A DNA stretch of 6,586 nt from Gammaproteobacteria bacterium (GTDB taxonomy: Bacteria > Pseudomonadota > Gammaproteobacteria > J044): assembly GCA_026995955.1 (NCBI GenBank), contig JALWNJ010000107.1, positions 1 to 6,586 on the forward strand. The letters run 5' to 3'. The position numbers and the translations under genes are program-made. The notes below the pieces were generated by a model. That model was given only the letters and a program-made list of their open reading frames with translations, made no database searches and was not told the DNA's origin. Each line of letters opens with the position of its first letter. The stretch's first letter is position 1. Of the stretch, positions 1 through 5,304 are shown piece after piece.

Positions 1-460
1 CCATCTCGGGGGTGATGATGCCCTTGCGCGCGTAGTGCATCTGGGTGACATTGCGCCCCGGCCTGGCGCGCCGCGGCTTGCGGATGTGCGCGAAGCGCAG
101 GTGGTCGAGCGACGGGTCGGCAAGGCGCGCGCGGCCGTATTCGGAGGTGGGGCCATCGAGCAGCTCGGTGTCGCCGCGCTCCTCGATCCAGGGCTCGCGC
201 AGCGGCGGCAGCCCCTTGAGCAGGTCGATCTCGACCTCGGGGTCGGTGAAGGGGCCGGAGGTGTCGTACACGGGGATCGGCGGGTTGGGCTCGGCGCCGA
301 AGCTGGCCGGGGTATCGGACTGCACCACCTCGCGCATGCCCACGCGCAGGTCGGGGCGCGAGCCCTGCACATAGATCTTGCGCGAACCGGGGAAGGGACG
401 GGTCACCTCCTCCGACAGGCGGGCGGTCTTTTTCACGAATTCGTCTGGGATGGCACTCAT
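1..460 (-). CDS. thiC: Phosphomethylpyrimidine synthase ThiC, N-terminal part (cut by window edge)
   Basis: ThiC is the cytoplasmic radical-SAM enzyme that rearranges aminoimidazole ribotide into HMP phosphate, the pyrimidine half of thiamine. Reading the minus strand from the ATG at 460-458 gives 153 codons with no stop, beginning [11 protein letters not shown]. Family hallmarks are visible in the right order: [13 protein letters not shown] (residues 62-74), GDTELL followed by [18 protein letters not shown] (about 96-123), and [16 protein letters not shown] (138-153), all closely matching E. coli ThiC by recollection. The catalytic barrel and the C-terminal CX2CX4C cluster motif lie beyond the left edge. 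An AGGAG ribosome-binding site (minus strand, at 474-470) sits 9 bases before the start and supports it. The gene is transcribed away from the pcm-like gene. Identification is firm; only completeness is unknown. Confidence 0.95.
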   Translation of the reverse strand, partial: MSAIPDEFVKKTARLSEEVTRPFPGSRKIYVQGSRPDLRVGMREVVQSDTPASFGAEPNPPIPVYDTSGPFTDPEVEIDLLKGLPPLREPWIEERGDTELLDGPTSEYGRARLADPSLDHLRFAHIRKPRRARPGRNVTQMHYARKGIITPEM

Positions 461-469
461 CTCGAATAG

Positions 470-474
470 CTCCT
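470..474 (-). promoter_or_regulatory. Ribosome binding site of thiC
   Basis: The minus strand reads AGGAG here, 9 bases before the ATG at 460-458. It is a good Shine-Dalgarno match and decides the thiC start. Confidence 0.75.
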
Positions 475-519
475 GCGCTGGGCCGAACGGGCCGCATGCT
501 GAACCGCATGGGCGCGCAC

Positions 520-558
520 GGCAAGAAGGGACGCCCGGCGTGGGGTCTTGTCCCTGCC
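520..558. repeat. Imperfect inverted repeat in the divergent intergenic region
   Basis: AGGGAC (527-532) is the reverse complement of GTCCCT (550-555). The match can extend outwards with GGC (520-522) against GCC (556-558) if a four-base bulge is allowed. A second, competing small palindrome, ACGCC-C-GGCGT, lies at 531-541. The right arm overlaps the candidate -35 box of the pcm-like promoter, and the whole element would lie in the thiC leader. It could be an operator or an RNA hairpin, or chance in GC-rich DNA. Confidence 0.3.
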
Positions 559-576
559 TGTCGGGTGGGTTATTTT
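548..576 (+). promoter_or_regulatory. Possible sigma-70 promoter for the pcm-like gene / operon
   Basis: TTGTCC (548-553) and TATTTT (571-576) are separated by 17 bases. Each matches the -35 or -10 consensus at 4 of 6 positions. Transcription would begin around 583, about 25 bases before the ATG at 608. This is a by-eye match in an otherwise GC-rich region, so it is tentative. Confidence 0.4.
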
Positions 577-607
577 CGCACATTCCCGCGCAAACGGCAG
601 AGCACCC

Positions 608-1273
608 ATGCAACAGGCAGCAGACCTCGACCTGGCCCGCTACAACATGATCGAGCAGCAGATCCGTCCCTGGGAGGTGCTCGACGAGCGCGTGCTGGGG
701 GTGATGGGCGAGCTGCCGCGCGAACTGTTCGTGCCGCAGGGCTGGCAGCACCTGGCCTATGCCGACACCGAGATCCCGCTGGGGCACGGTCACCACATGA
801 TGGCGCCCAAGGTGGAGGCGCGGCTGATGCAGGCGCTGGAGCTCGAGCCCAGCGACCGGGTGCTGGAGATCGGCACCGGCAGCGGCTACCTGGCCGCCTG
901 CCTGTCGCGGCTGGCGCGTCAGGTGGACAGCGTGGAGATCCATGCCGACTTCTCGGCCCGTGCCGGCGCTCATCTGCACGCACTCGGCATCGACAATGTC
1001 ATCCGCCACACCGGCGATGCCGCCCACGGCTGGGGTGGCGAGAAGCGGTTCGACGCCATTGCCGTCACCGCCTCGATGCCGGTCTATCACGAGGGCTTCG
1101 AACGGGCGCTGCGCATCGGCGGGCGGCTGTTCGTGGTCAGCGGTCAGGCGCCCGTAATGGAGGCCATGCTGGTGCGCCGCCTGGGCGAAGACGAGTTCGC
1201 CCGCGAGTTCCTGTTCGAGACCGCCATCGAGCCGCTGGACGGCCTGCTGCCGCCGGCCGAGTTCCGTTTCTGA
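608..1273 (+). CDS. Protein-L-isoaspartate O-methyltransferase family protein (divergent, Pcm-like)
   Basis: A 221-residue cytoplasmic SAM-dependent methyltransferase of the PCMT fold. The SAM-binding motif I is clear, [10 protein letters not shown] (residues 85-94), followed by the acidic end of strand 2 (VDSVEI, E110), GD at 136-137 and the strand-4 motif FDAIAVTAS (148-156). True Pcm enzymes carry a TIS-Q/A-P segment next to motif I that contacts the isoaspartyl substrate. Here the matching stretch reads [11 protein letters not shown] (57-67), so the Thr and Ser are replaced by Met. This fits the group of PCMT homologues encoded beside tolC in many proteobacteria, for which protein-repair activity should not be assumed. 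The start at 608 is preferred: residues 1-22 (through [10 protein letters not shown]) look typical of this group, and an upstream TTG extension would run through the promoter. The ribosome-binding site is weak. The gene heads the plus-strand cluster, with 59 bases to the rhodanese. Confidence 0.88.
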   Translation: MQQAADLDLARYNMIEQQIRPWEVLDERVLGVMGELPRELFVPQGWQHLAYADTEIPLGHGHHMMAPKVEARLMQALELEPSDRVLEIGTGSGYLAACLSRLARQVDSVEIHADFSARAGAHLHALGIDNVIRHTGDAAHGWGGEKRFDAIAVTASMPVYHEGFERALRIGGRLFVVSGQAPVMEAMLVRRLGEDEFAREFLFETAIEPLDGLLPPAEFRF

Positions 1274-1283
1274 TTCCACGCCG

Positions 1284-1305
1284 CGGCCGCGGAAAACTGC
1301 GGCCG
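1284..1305. repeat. GC-rich hairpin between pcm-like gene and rhodanese
   Basis: CGGCCGC (1284-1290) pairs perfectly with GCGGCCG (1299-1305) around an eight-base loop. The left side also lies in a perfect 12-base palindrome, CCGCGGCCGCGG (1281-1292). No T-run follows, so it is not an intrinsic terminator. It might affect mRNA processing or read-through between the two genes. Confidence 0.35.
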
Positions 1306-1319
1306 GCCCGGGCTCGGGG

Positions 1320-1325
1320 TAGAAT
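1320..1325 (+). promoter_or_regulatory. Candidate -10 box just before the rhodanese start
   Basis: TAGAAT matches the sigma-70 -10 consensus at 5 of 6 positions and ends 7 bases before the ATG at 1333. Initiation at the usual distance would fall at or next to the A of the start codon, giving a leaderless mRNA. No convincing -35 box is seen (region 1297-1302 is GC-rich), and there is no Shine-Dalgarno sequence ahead of this gene. Confidence 0.4.
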
Positions 1326-1332
1326 CGGCGCC

Positions 1333-1659
1333 ATGCGACAGATGACCGCCCGCGAGCTGGCCGAATGGCTGCGCGAACATGGCCACGAGGCCCAGCTCCT
1401 CGACGTACGCGAGCCCTGGGAGTTCGAGCTGTGCCGCATCGAGGGCTCGCGGCTGCTGCCGCTGGGCCAGCTTCCGGCGCGGCTTGGCGAGCTGGGGCTG
1501 GACCGCTCGGCGCCGGTGGTGGCCATCTGCCACCACGGCATCCGCAGCCGCCATGCCTGCCGGCTGCTGGAACATGCGGGCTTTTCGGATGTCATCAACC
1601 TGAGCGGCGGGGTCGAGGCCTGGGCCGAGCAGGTAGATCCCGCCATGCCACGATACTGA
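1333..1659 (+). CDS. Single-domain rhodanese-like sulfurtransferase
   Basis: A 108-residue protein made of one rhodanese domain and nothing else. Rhodaneses move sulfane sulfur through a persulfide on the active-site cysteine. The early [18 protein letters not shown] stretch (22-39) is the family's conserved N-terminal motif. The active-site loop is CHHGIRS (66-72), a CxxGxR type loop with C66 as the expected catalytic residue. [15 protein letters not shown] (89-103) is the usual C-terminal motif. There is no signal peptide, so it is probably cytoplasmic; the sulfur donor and acceptor cannot be read from sequence. The ATG at 1333 places the domain correctly but has no ribosome-binding site; a -10-like box lies just upstream. 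A 30-base gap separates it from tolC. Rhodanese genes of this size next to tolC are common in gammaproteobacteria. Confidence 0.92.
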   Translation: MRQMTARELAEWLREHGHEAQLLDVREPWEFELCRIEGSRLLPLGQLPARLGELGLDRSAPVVAICHHGIRSRHACRLLEHAGFSDVINLSGGVEAWAEQVDPAMPRY

Positions 1660-1676
1660 AGCGAACGGCATCAAAA

Positions 1677-1682
1677 GAAGGA
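1677..1682 (+). promoter_or_regulatory. Ribosome binding site of tolC
   Basis: GAAGGA lies 7 bases before the ATG at 1690. It is the strongest Shine-Dalgarno signal in the first half of the plus-strand cluster and fixes the tolC start. Confidence 0.7.
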
Positions 1683-1689
1683 CACGCCC

Positions 1690-3042
1690 ATGAAACGCAT
1701 TCTGATTTCCCTCTCTGCCGGACTCGCCCTGGGCCTCTCCGGCATGGCGCAGGCGGAGAGCCTGCTCGAGGTATACCAGCTGGCGCTGCAGAACGACGCC
1801 CAGTACAGGGCCGCCGAGTACCAGTACCAGGCCAGCCAGCAGGATCGGCCCCTGGCCCGCTCCGCCCTGCTGCCGCAGATCGTCGCCCAGGGCGGGCTCA
1901 CCGAGAGCAGCAGCGAGACCAAGGGCCACAGCAACCCGGCCTTCAACGGCAAGGACGACTGGCGCACCCTGAACGGCGCGCTCAACCTCAACCTGTCGCT
2001 CTACCACCACGACCAGTGGATGGCGCTGAAGCAGGCCGACGCCAGCGTGGCCGAGGCCGAGGCGCGCTACAAGGCGGCGCAGCAGGATCTGATCCTGCGC
2101 GTGGCCGAGGCCTATTTCGGCGTGCTGGCCGCCGAGGACAACCTGCGCTTTGCCACCGCCGAGAAGGAGGCCATCGCGCGCCAGCTCGAGCAGTCTCAGA
2201 AGCGCTTCGAAGTGGGCCTGATCGCCATCACCGATGTCAAGGAATCGCAGGCCAGCTTCGATGCCGCGGTGGCCGCAGAGATCAACGCCCGCAACCAGGT
2301 GGACATCGCCCGCGAGGCGCTCTCCGTCATCACCAGGCGCTACATCGACAGCCTGGCGCCGCTGTCCGACGAACTGCCGCTGGTGACGCCCCAGCCCGAC
2401 AACATCCAGGCCTGGGTGGAGCAGGCGCTGGCACAGAACCTCGATTTTCTGGCCGCCCAGTTCGCCGCGAAGGCCGCCGGCTACGAGGTGAAGAAGGCGC
2501 GCGCCGGACACTATCCCTATCTCGACCTGGTGGCCTCCTACAGCTACAGCGACCTGAACTACAACGACAACGGCACCCTGTTCAGCGGCGATCGGGAGAA
2601 GACCGACACCAACCTCGGCGTGCAGCTCACCTTCCCGCTCTACACCGGCGGCGCGGTGAGCGCGCGCACCAGCAAGGCCGCGGCCAGCTACAGCCAGGCG
2701 CTGGAGAACCTGGAGTTCGTGCGTCGGCAGACGGTGCAGGCGGCGCGCTCCTCGTATCTCAATGTGAAGGCCGGCATCAGCCAGGTGCAGGCCTTCCGTC
2801 GCGCGCTGGAATCCACCCGCACCGCCGCCGAGGCCACCCAGGCCGGCTTCGAAGTGGGCACCCGCACGGCCGTCGACGTGCTGCTGAGCCTGCGCAGCAC
2901 CTTCCAGGCCGACCGCGACTACGCCAAGGCCCGCTACAACTACATCCTCGACTATCTGCGCCTGAAGCGCGCCGCCGGCACCCTCACCGAGCAGGACCTG
3001 CGGGTGGTGGACGAGCTGCTGGTGAAGGATCCCGCCGCATGA
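1690..3042 (+). CDS. tolC: Outer membrane channel protein TolC
   Basis: A 450-residue outer-membrane efflux/secretion channel. TolC trimers form a beta-barrel in the outer membrane and a long alpha-helical tunnel in the periplasm, and dock with inner-membrane pumps through adaptor proteins. A signal peptide is clear (residues 1-22, ending AQA before E23). The two structural repeats of the family are both present: YFGVLAAEDNLRFATAEKEAI then FEVGLIAITDV (142-183), and RSSYLNVKAGISQVQAF then FEVGTRTAVDVL (353-398). The end of the second repeat, ARYNYILDYLRLKRAAGTL (414-432), matches E. coli TolC closely. Of the residues that close the E. coli tunnel entrance, the R367 and D371 equivalents (R392, D396) are kept, but Y362 is F387 and D374 is L399. 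The protein ends soon after the second repeat, without the long C-terminal tail of E. coli TolC. Its stop overlaps the next gene's start (ATGA). Confidence 0.95.
   Translation: MKRILISLSAGLALGLSGMAQAESLLEVYQLALQNDAQYRAAEYQYQASQQDRPLARSALLPQIVAQGGLTESSSETKGHSNPAFNGKDDWRTLNGALNLNLSLYHHDQWMALKQADASVAEAEARYKAAQQDLILRVAEAYFGVLAAEDNLRFATAEKEAIARQLEQSQKRFEVGLIAITDVKESQASFDAAVAAEINARNQVDIAREALSVITRRYIDSLAPLSDELPLVTPQPDNIQAWVEQALAQNLDFLAAQFAAKAAGYEVKKARAGHYPYLDLVASYSYSDLNYNDNGTLFSGDREKTDTNLGVQLTFPLYTGGAVSARTSKAAASYSQALENLEFVRRQTVQAARSSYLNVKAGISQVQAFRRALESTRTAAEATQAGFEVGTRTAVDVLLSLRSTFQADRDYAKARYNYILDYLRLKRAAGTLTEQDLRVVDELLVKDPAA
3024..3029 (+). promoter_or_regulatory. Ribosome binding site of the isochorismatase-family gene, inside tolC
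   Basis: GAAGGA, within the last codons of tolC and 9 bases before the ATG at 3039. It supports the overlapping start and coupled translation. Confidence 0.6.
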
Positions 3043-3599
3043 TCCCGCTGGCGCGCGCCGAGGACAGCCTGCTGGTCAGCATCGACGCACAGGAGCGGCT
3101 GGCCGCGGCGATGCCGGAAAAGCCGCGCCGCCAGATGCTCGCCAACAGCCTGCGCCTGACGCGCGCGGCACGGCTGCTGGACCTGCCGGTGCTGTTCACC
3201 CGCCAGTACCCGCAGGGGCTGGGCGAGATCCATCCCGACCTGGCCGCCGAGGCCGAGGCGCCGGTGGACAAGACCTGCTTCTCATGCTGCGGCGCCGACG
3301 ACTTCCTGCGCCAGGTACTGGACAGCCACCGCCGCCAGGTGGTGCTGACCGGCATGGAGACCCACATCTGCGTGCTGCAGACGGCGCTGGAGCTGCAGCG
3401 CGAGGGACTGGAGGTGTTCGTGGTCGAGGACGCCGTGTGCGCCCGCCACAAGCGGCACCACAAGAACGCCCTGCACCGCCTGCGCCAGGCCGGCATCATC
3501 GTCAGCAACCACGAATCGGTGCTGTTCGAGTGGCTGCGCGATGCCGGTCACGAGCACTTCCGCGCCATCTCGGCGATGCTGAAGGAAGACCGGGACTGA
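3039..3599 (+). CDS. Isochorismatase-family cysteine hydrolase
   Basis: A 186-residue cytoplasmic alpha/beta hydrolase of the isochorismatase/nicotinamidase superfamily. The Asp-Lys-Cys catalytic triad is visible: D16 in LLVSIDAQERL, K78 in APVDKTCFSCC and C111 in LTGMETHICVLQTALEL. The sequence resembles the ISOC/YcaC-like branch (hydrolases of unknown substrate) more than true nicotinamidases: I do not see the metal-binding DxHxxxH-type segment in the expected region. Extra cysteines at 80, 83 and 84 flank the catalytic lysine, a pattern common in this branch. The start codon overlaps the tolC stop (ATGA), a GAAGGA ribosome-binding site lies 9 bases upstream, and the ABC ATPase begins 2 bases after the stop. 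The placement suggests co-production with TolC and the ABC system, but no functional link can be shown from sequence. Confidence 0.9.
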   Translation: MIPLARAEDSLLVSIDAQERLAAAMPEKPRRQMLANSLRLTRAARLLDLPVLFTRQYPQGLGEIHPDLAAEAEAPVDKTCFSCCGADDFLRQVLDSHRRQVVLTGMETHICVLQTALELQREGLEVFVVEDAVCARHKRHHKNALHRLRQAGIIVSNHESVLFEWLRDAGHEHFRAISAMLKEDRD

Positions 3600-3601
3600 A
3601 G

Positions 3602-4555
3602 ATGGGCACCCGCCACCGGCCGCCAGGGAACGCCGCGTCGGATGGCCCGCTGCTGGAGGCCGACGGCCTGGAATACCGCCAGGCCGGTCAGCCGCTGGTG
3701 CAGGGCTACCGGCTGCGCCTTGGGCGGGGCGAGATCGTCGGCCTGCTGGGCACCAACGGCGCCGGCAAGACCACCACCCTGCGCATGCTGGCCGGCGTGC
3801 TGCCGCCTGCCCGCGGCAGGGTGCGTGTCCTGGGCCACGATCTGCGCGAGGCCCCGCGCGCCGCGCGCCAGGCCCTGGGCTTCCTGCCCGACCGGCCGCC
3901 GCTGTACGACGAACTCACCGTCACCGAATACCTGGAACTGGCCGCCGCCCTGCGCCGGGTACCGCGCGCCCGGCGCCGCGCCGCGGTGGCCGGGACCATC
4001 GAGCGCTGCGGGCTGGGCGAGGTGCGCCGACGCCTGGCCGGCCAGCTGTCGCTGGGCTACCGCCAGCGGCTGGGCCTGGCCCAGGCCATCGTGCACCAGC
4101 CCCGGGTGATCCTGCTCGACGAGCCGACCTCGGCGCTGGACCCGGCCCAGACCCATGCCGTGCGCGAACTGATCCGCGAACTGGGCCGCGAGCATGCAGT
4201 GCTCCTGTCCTCGCACCTGCTGGGCGAGATCGAGGCCCTGTGCCAGCGGGTGCAGATCCTGCGCCAGGGACGGCTGGTGGCCGAACACGACCTGCCGCTG
4301 GCGAGCGGCGGCTGGCTGCTGGAGACCGCCGCGCCGGTCGAGGTGGCGCGCATCGGCGCCGTGACCGGTGTGGCGGCGGTAGAAGCCGACGGCGCCCGGC
4401 TGTGCCTGCGGCTCGAGGCGGAACCGGAACGGGTGCTGGCCGATCTGGTGGCGGCAGGGATCCCGGTGCGCAGCTTTGCGCCACAGGGCGGCGGGCTGGA
4501 ACGGCTGTTCCTGCGCCAGGCGCTGGGCGAGCCCGGGGAGGCAGGTGCGCCATGA
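3602..4555 (+). CDS. ABC transporter ATP-binding protein, GldA/NosF/CcmA-like
   Basis: A 317-residue cytoplasmic ATPase that would power the membrane partner encoded next. All nucleotide-binding motifs are present: Walker A GTNGAGKT (50-57), signature LSLGYRQR (149-156), Walker B VILLDEP (169-175) with catalytic E174, D-loop SALD (177-180) and the switch histidine H205 in LLSSHLL. The Q-loop region reads GFLPDRPPLYDELTV (93-107), with Asp where most ABC proteins have Gln. This and the LSxGYRQR signature are typical of the GldA/NosF type of ABC-2 ATPase. About 100 residues after the H-loop form a C-terminal domain usual for this type. The first 16 or so residues precede the first beta strand and are not conserved family sequence. 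The ATG at 3602 follows the previous stop by 2 bases; no well-spaced Shine-Dalgarno is seen, so translation probably depends on re-initiation. Confidence 0.9.
   Translation: MGTRHRPPGNAASDGPLLEADGLEYRQAGQPLVQGYRLRLGRGEIVGLLGTNGAGKTTTLRMLAGVLPPARGRVRVLGHDLREAPRAARQALGFLPDRPPLYDELTVTEYLELAAALRRVPRARRRAAVAGTIERCGLGEVRRRLAGQLSLGYRQRLGLAQAIVHQPRVILLDEPTSALDPAQTHAVRELIRELGREHAVLLSSHLLGEIEALCQRVQILRQGRLVAEHDLPLASGGWLLETAAPVEVARIGAVTGVAAVEADGARLCLRLEAEPERVLADLVAAGIPVRSFAPQGGGLERLFLRQALGEPGEAGAP
4535..4541 (+). promoter_or_regulatory. Ribosome binding site of the ABC-2 permease gene
   Basis: GGGGAGG, inside the end of the ATPase gene and 10 bases before the ATG at 4552. It is a strong Shine-Dalgarno match that supports the overlapping start. 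Confidence 0.6.
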
Positions 4556-5304
4556 TCCTCACCCTGGCCCGCCTGGAGCTGCAACGACTGCTGCGCGCGC
4601 CGCTGGCCTGGGGGCTGCTGGCGGCGCTGCAGTTCGTGCTGGCGCTGCTGTTCCTGATGTATCTCGACAACTTCCTGCTGGAACTGCAACCGAAACTGGC
4701 CCTGATGAAGGAGCCGGTGGGCGTGACCGAGACGGTCATCGCTCCGACGCTCACCTGGGCCACCCTGCTGTGGCTGGCCGCCTCGCCGCTGCTGACCATG
4801 CGCAGCCTGGCCGAGGAGCGCCAGCAGGGGCGGCTCGACCTCTACTTCAGCGCGCCTTTGTCGATCACCGAGCTGGTGCTGGGCAAGTACCTGGGGCTGC
4901 TGGGCTTCCTGCTCATCGGCCTGCTGCTGCTCGCGGCCATGCTGGCCAGCCTGTCGCTCGGCACCTCGCTCGACTGGGGGCGCGTGGCCGGCGGCCTGCT
5001 CGGGCTGTTCCTGGCCGTGGCCGCCTTCCAGGCCGCCGGGCTGTACCTGTCGGCGCGGTTGCCGCAGCCGGCCCTGGCCGCGCTGCTGGGCTACGGCCTG
5101 CTGGCCCTGCTGTTCGCCCTGTGGCTGGCCGGCCGCAGCCAGCATGATCCCAGCGCGCTGTTCGTGTGGCTGTCGGGGGTAGGCCATTTCCTGAGTCTGG
5201 CGCAGGGGCTGCTGCGGCTGTCCGCCGTGAGCCATTTCCTGCTCTTTGCTACGCTGTTCCTGGCTCTGACCGTGCATCGTCTGGATCGGGAGCGCAACGG
5301 ATGA
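4552..5304 (+). CDS. ABC-2 type permease, GldF-like
   Basis: A 250-residue inner-membrane protein, the transmembrane half of the ABC system. Six hydrophobic segments are visible at about residues 17-38, 62-82, 113-136, 145-166, 174-194 and 222-243. Between segments 2 and 3 lies the conserved cytoplasmic coupling stretch LAEERQQGRLDLYFSAPLS (86-104), which in ABC-2 permeases contacts the ATPase and is the best family marker here. Length and layout match the GldF-type permeases. The start overlaps the ATPase stop (ATGA), and the stop overlaps the next start (ATGA), which fits a fixed-ratio membrane complex. The transported substrate cannot be deduced. A generic ABC-2 exporter is the alternative, but the neighbouring GldG-like gene favours the Gld type. 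Confidence 0.88.
   Translation: MILTLARLELQRLLRAPLAWGLLAALQFVLALLFLMYLDNFLLELQPKLALMKEPVGVTETVIAPTLTWATLLWLAASPLLTMRSLAEERQQGRLDLYFSAPLSITELVLGKYLGLLGFLLIGLLLLAAMLASLSLGTSLDWGRVAGGLLGLFLAVAAFQAAGLYLSARLPQPALAALLGYGLLALLFALWLAGRSQHDPSALFVWLSGVGHFLSLAQGLLRLSAVSHFLLFATLFLALTVHRLDRERNG

Larger units (their letters stand above)
461..607. other. Divergent intergenic region between thiC and the pcm-like gene
   Basis: These 147 bases must carry the start signals for both directions. I looked on the minus strand for the conserved parts of a TPP riboswitch (CUGAGA, and the GAACCUGAU...GCGUAGGGA-like 3' half) and found neither. An AT-rich patch at 570-577 is the only promoter-like spot and could serve either strand: plus strand TATTTT, minus strand TGCGAAAAT, which resembles an extended -10. 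An imperfect inverted repeat lies at 520-558. No small reading frame with a convincing ribosome-binding site was seen. Confidence 0.6.

Noticed and set aside
35..469. Plus-strand open frames over the first 470 bases
   Set aside because: They run antisense to thiC, whose protein matches the family from its first conserved motifs; the plus-strand translations resemble nothing and have low-complexity Arg/Gly/Ala-rich composition.
548..607. 20-residue N-terminal extension of the pcm-like protein from a TTG at 548
   Set aside because: It would include the candidate promoter, and the residues do not fit the family; the ATG at 608 gives the typical N-terminus.
1281..1310. Intrinsic terminator after the pcm-like gene
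   Set aside because: The GC-rich hairpin has no following T-run and lies only about 30 bases before the rhodanese start.
1144..2511. Long minus-strand open frame (455 codons) opposite the pcm-like gene, rhodanese and tolC
   Set aside because: It crosses three recognised genes in antisense. Long stop-free antisense frames are expected in high-GC coding DNA.
1365..3038. Plus-strand frame that would fuse a long N-terminal stretch to the isochorismatase-family protein
   Set aside because: The upstream part is an out-of-frame reading of rhodanese and tolC, rich in Arg/Pro/Gly/Ala. The real gene starts at the ATG overlapping the tolC stop.
3284..3601. Upstream extension of the ABC ATPase into the hydrolase gene
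   Set aside because: The extra residues are an out-of-frame reading of the isochorismatase-family gene; the ATG at 3602 leaves an ordinary short N-terminus before the first conserved strand.
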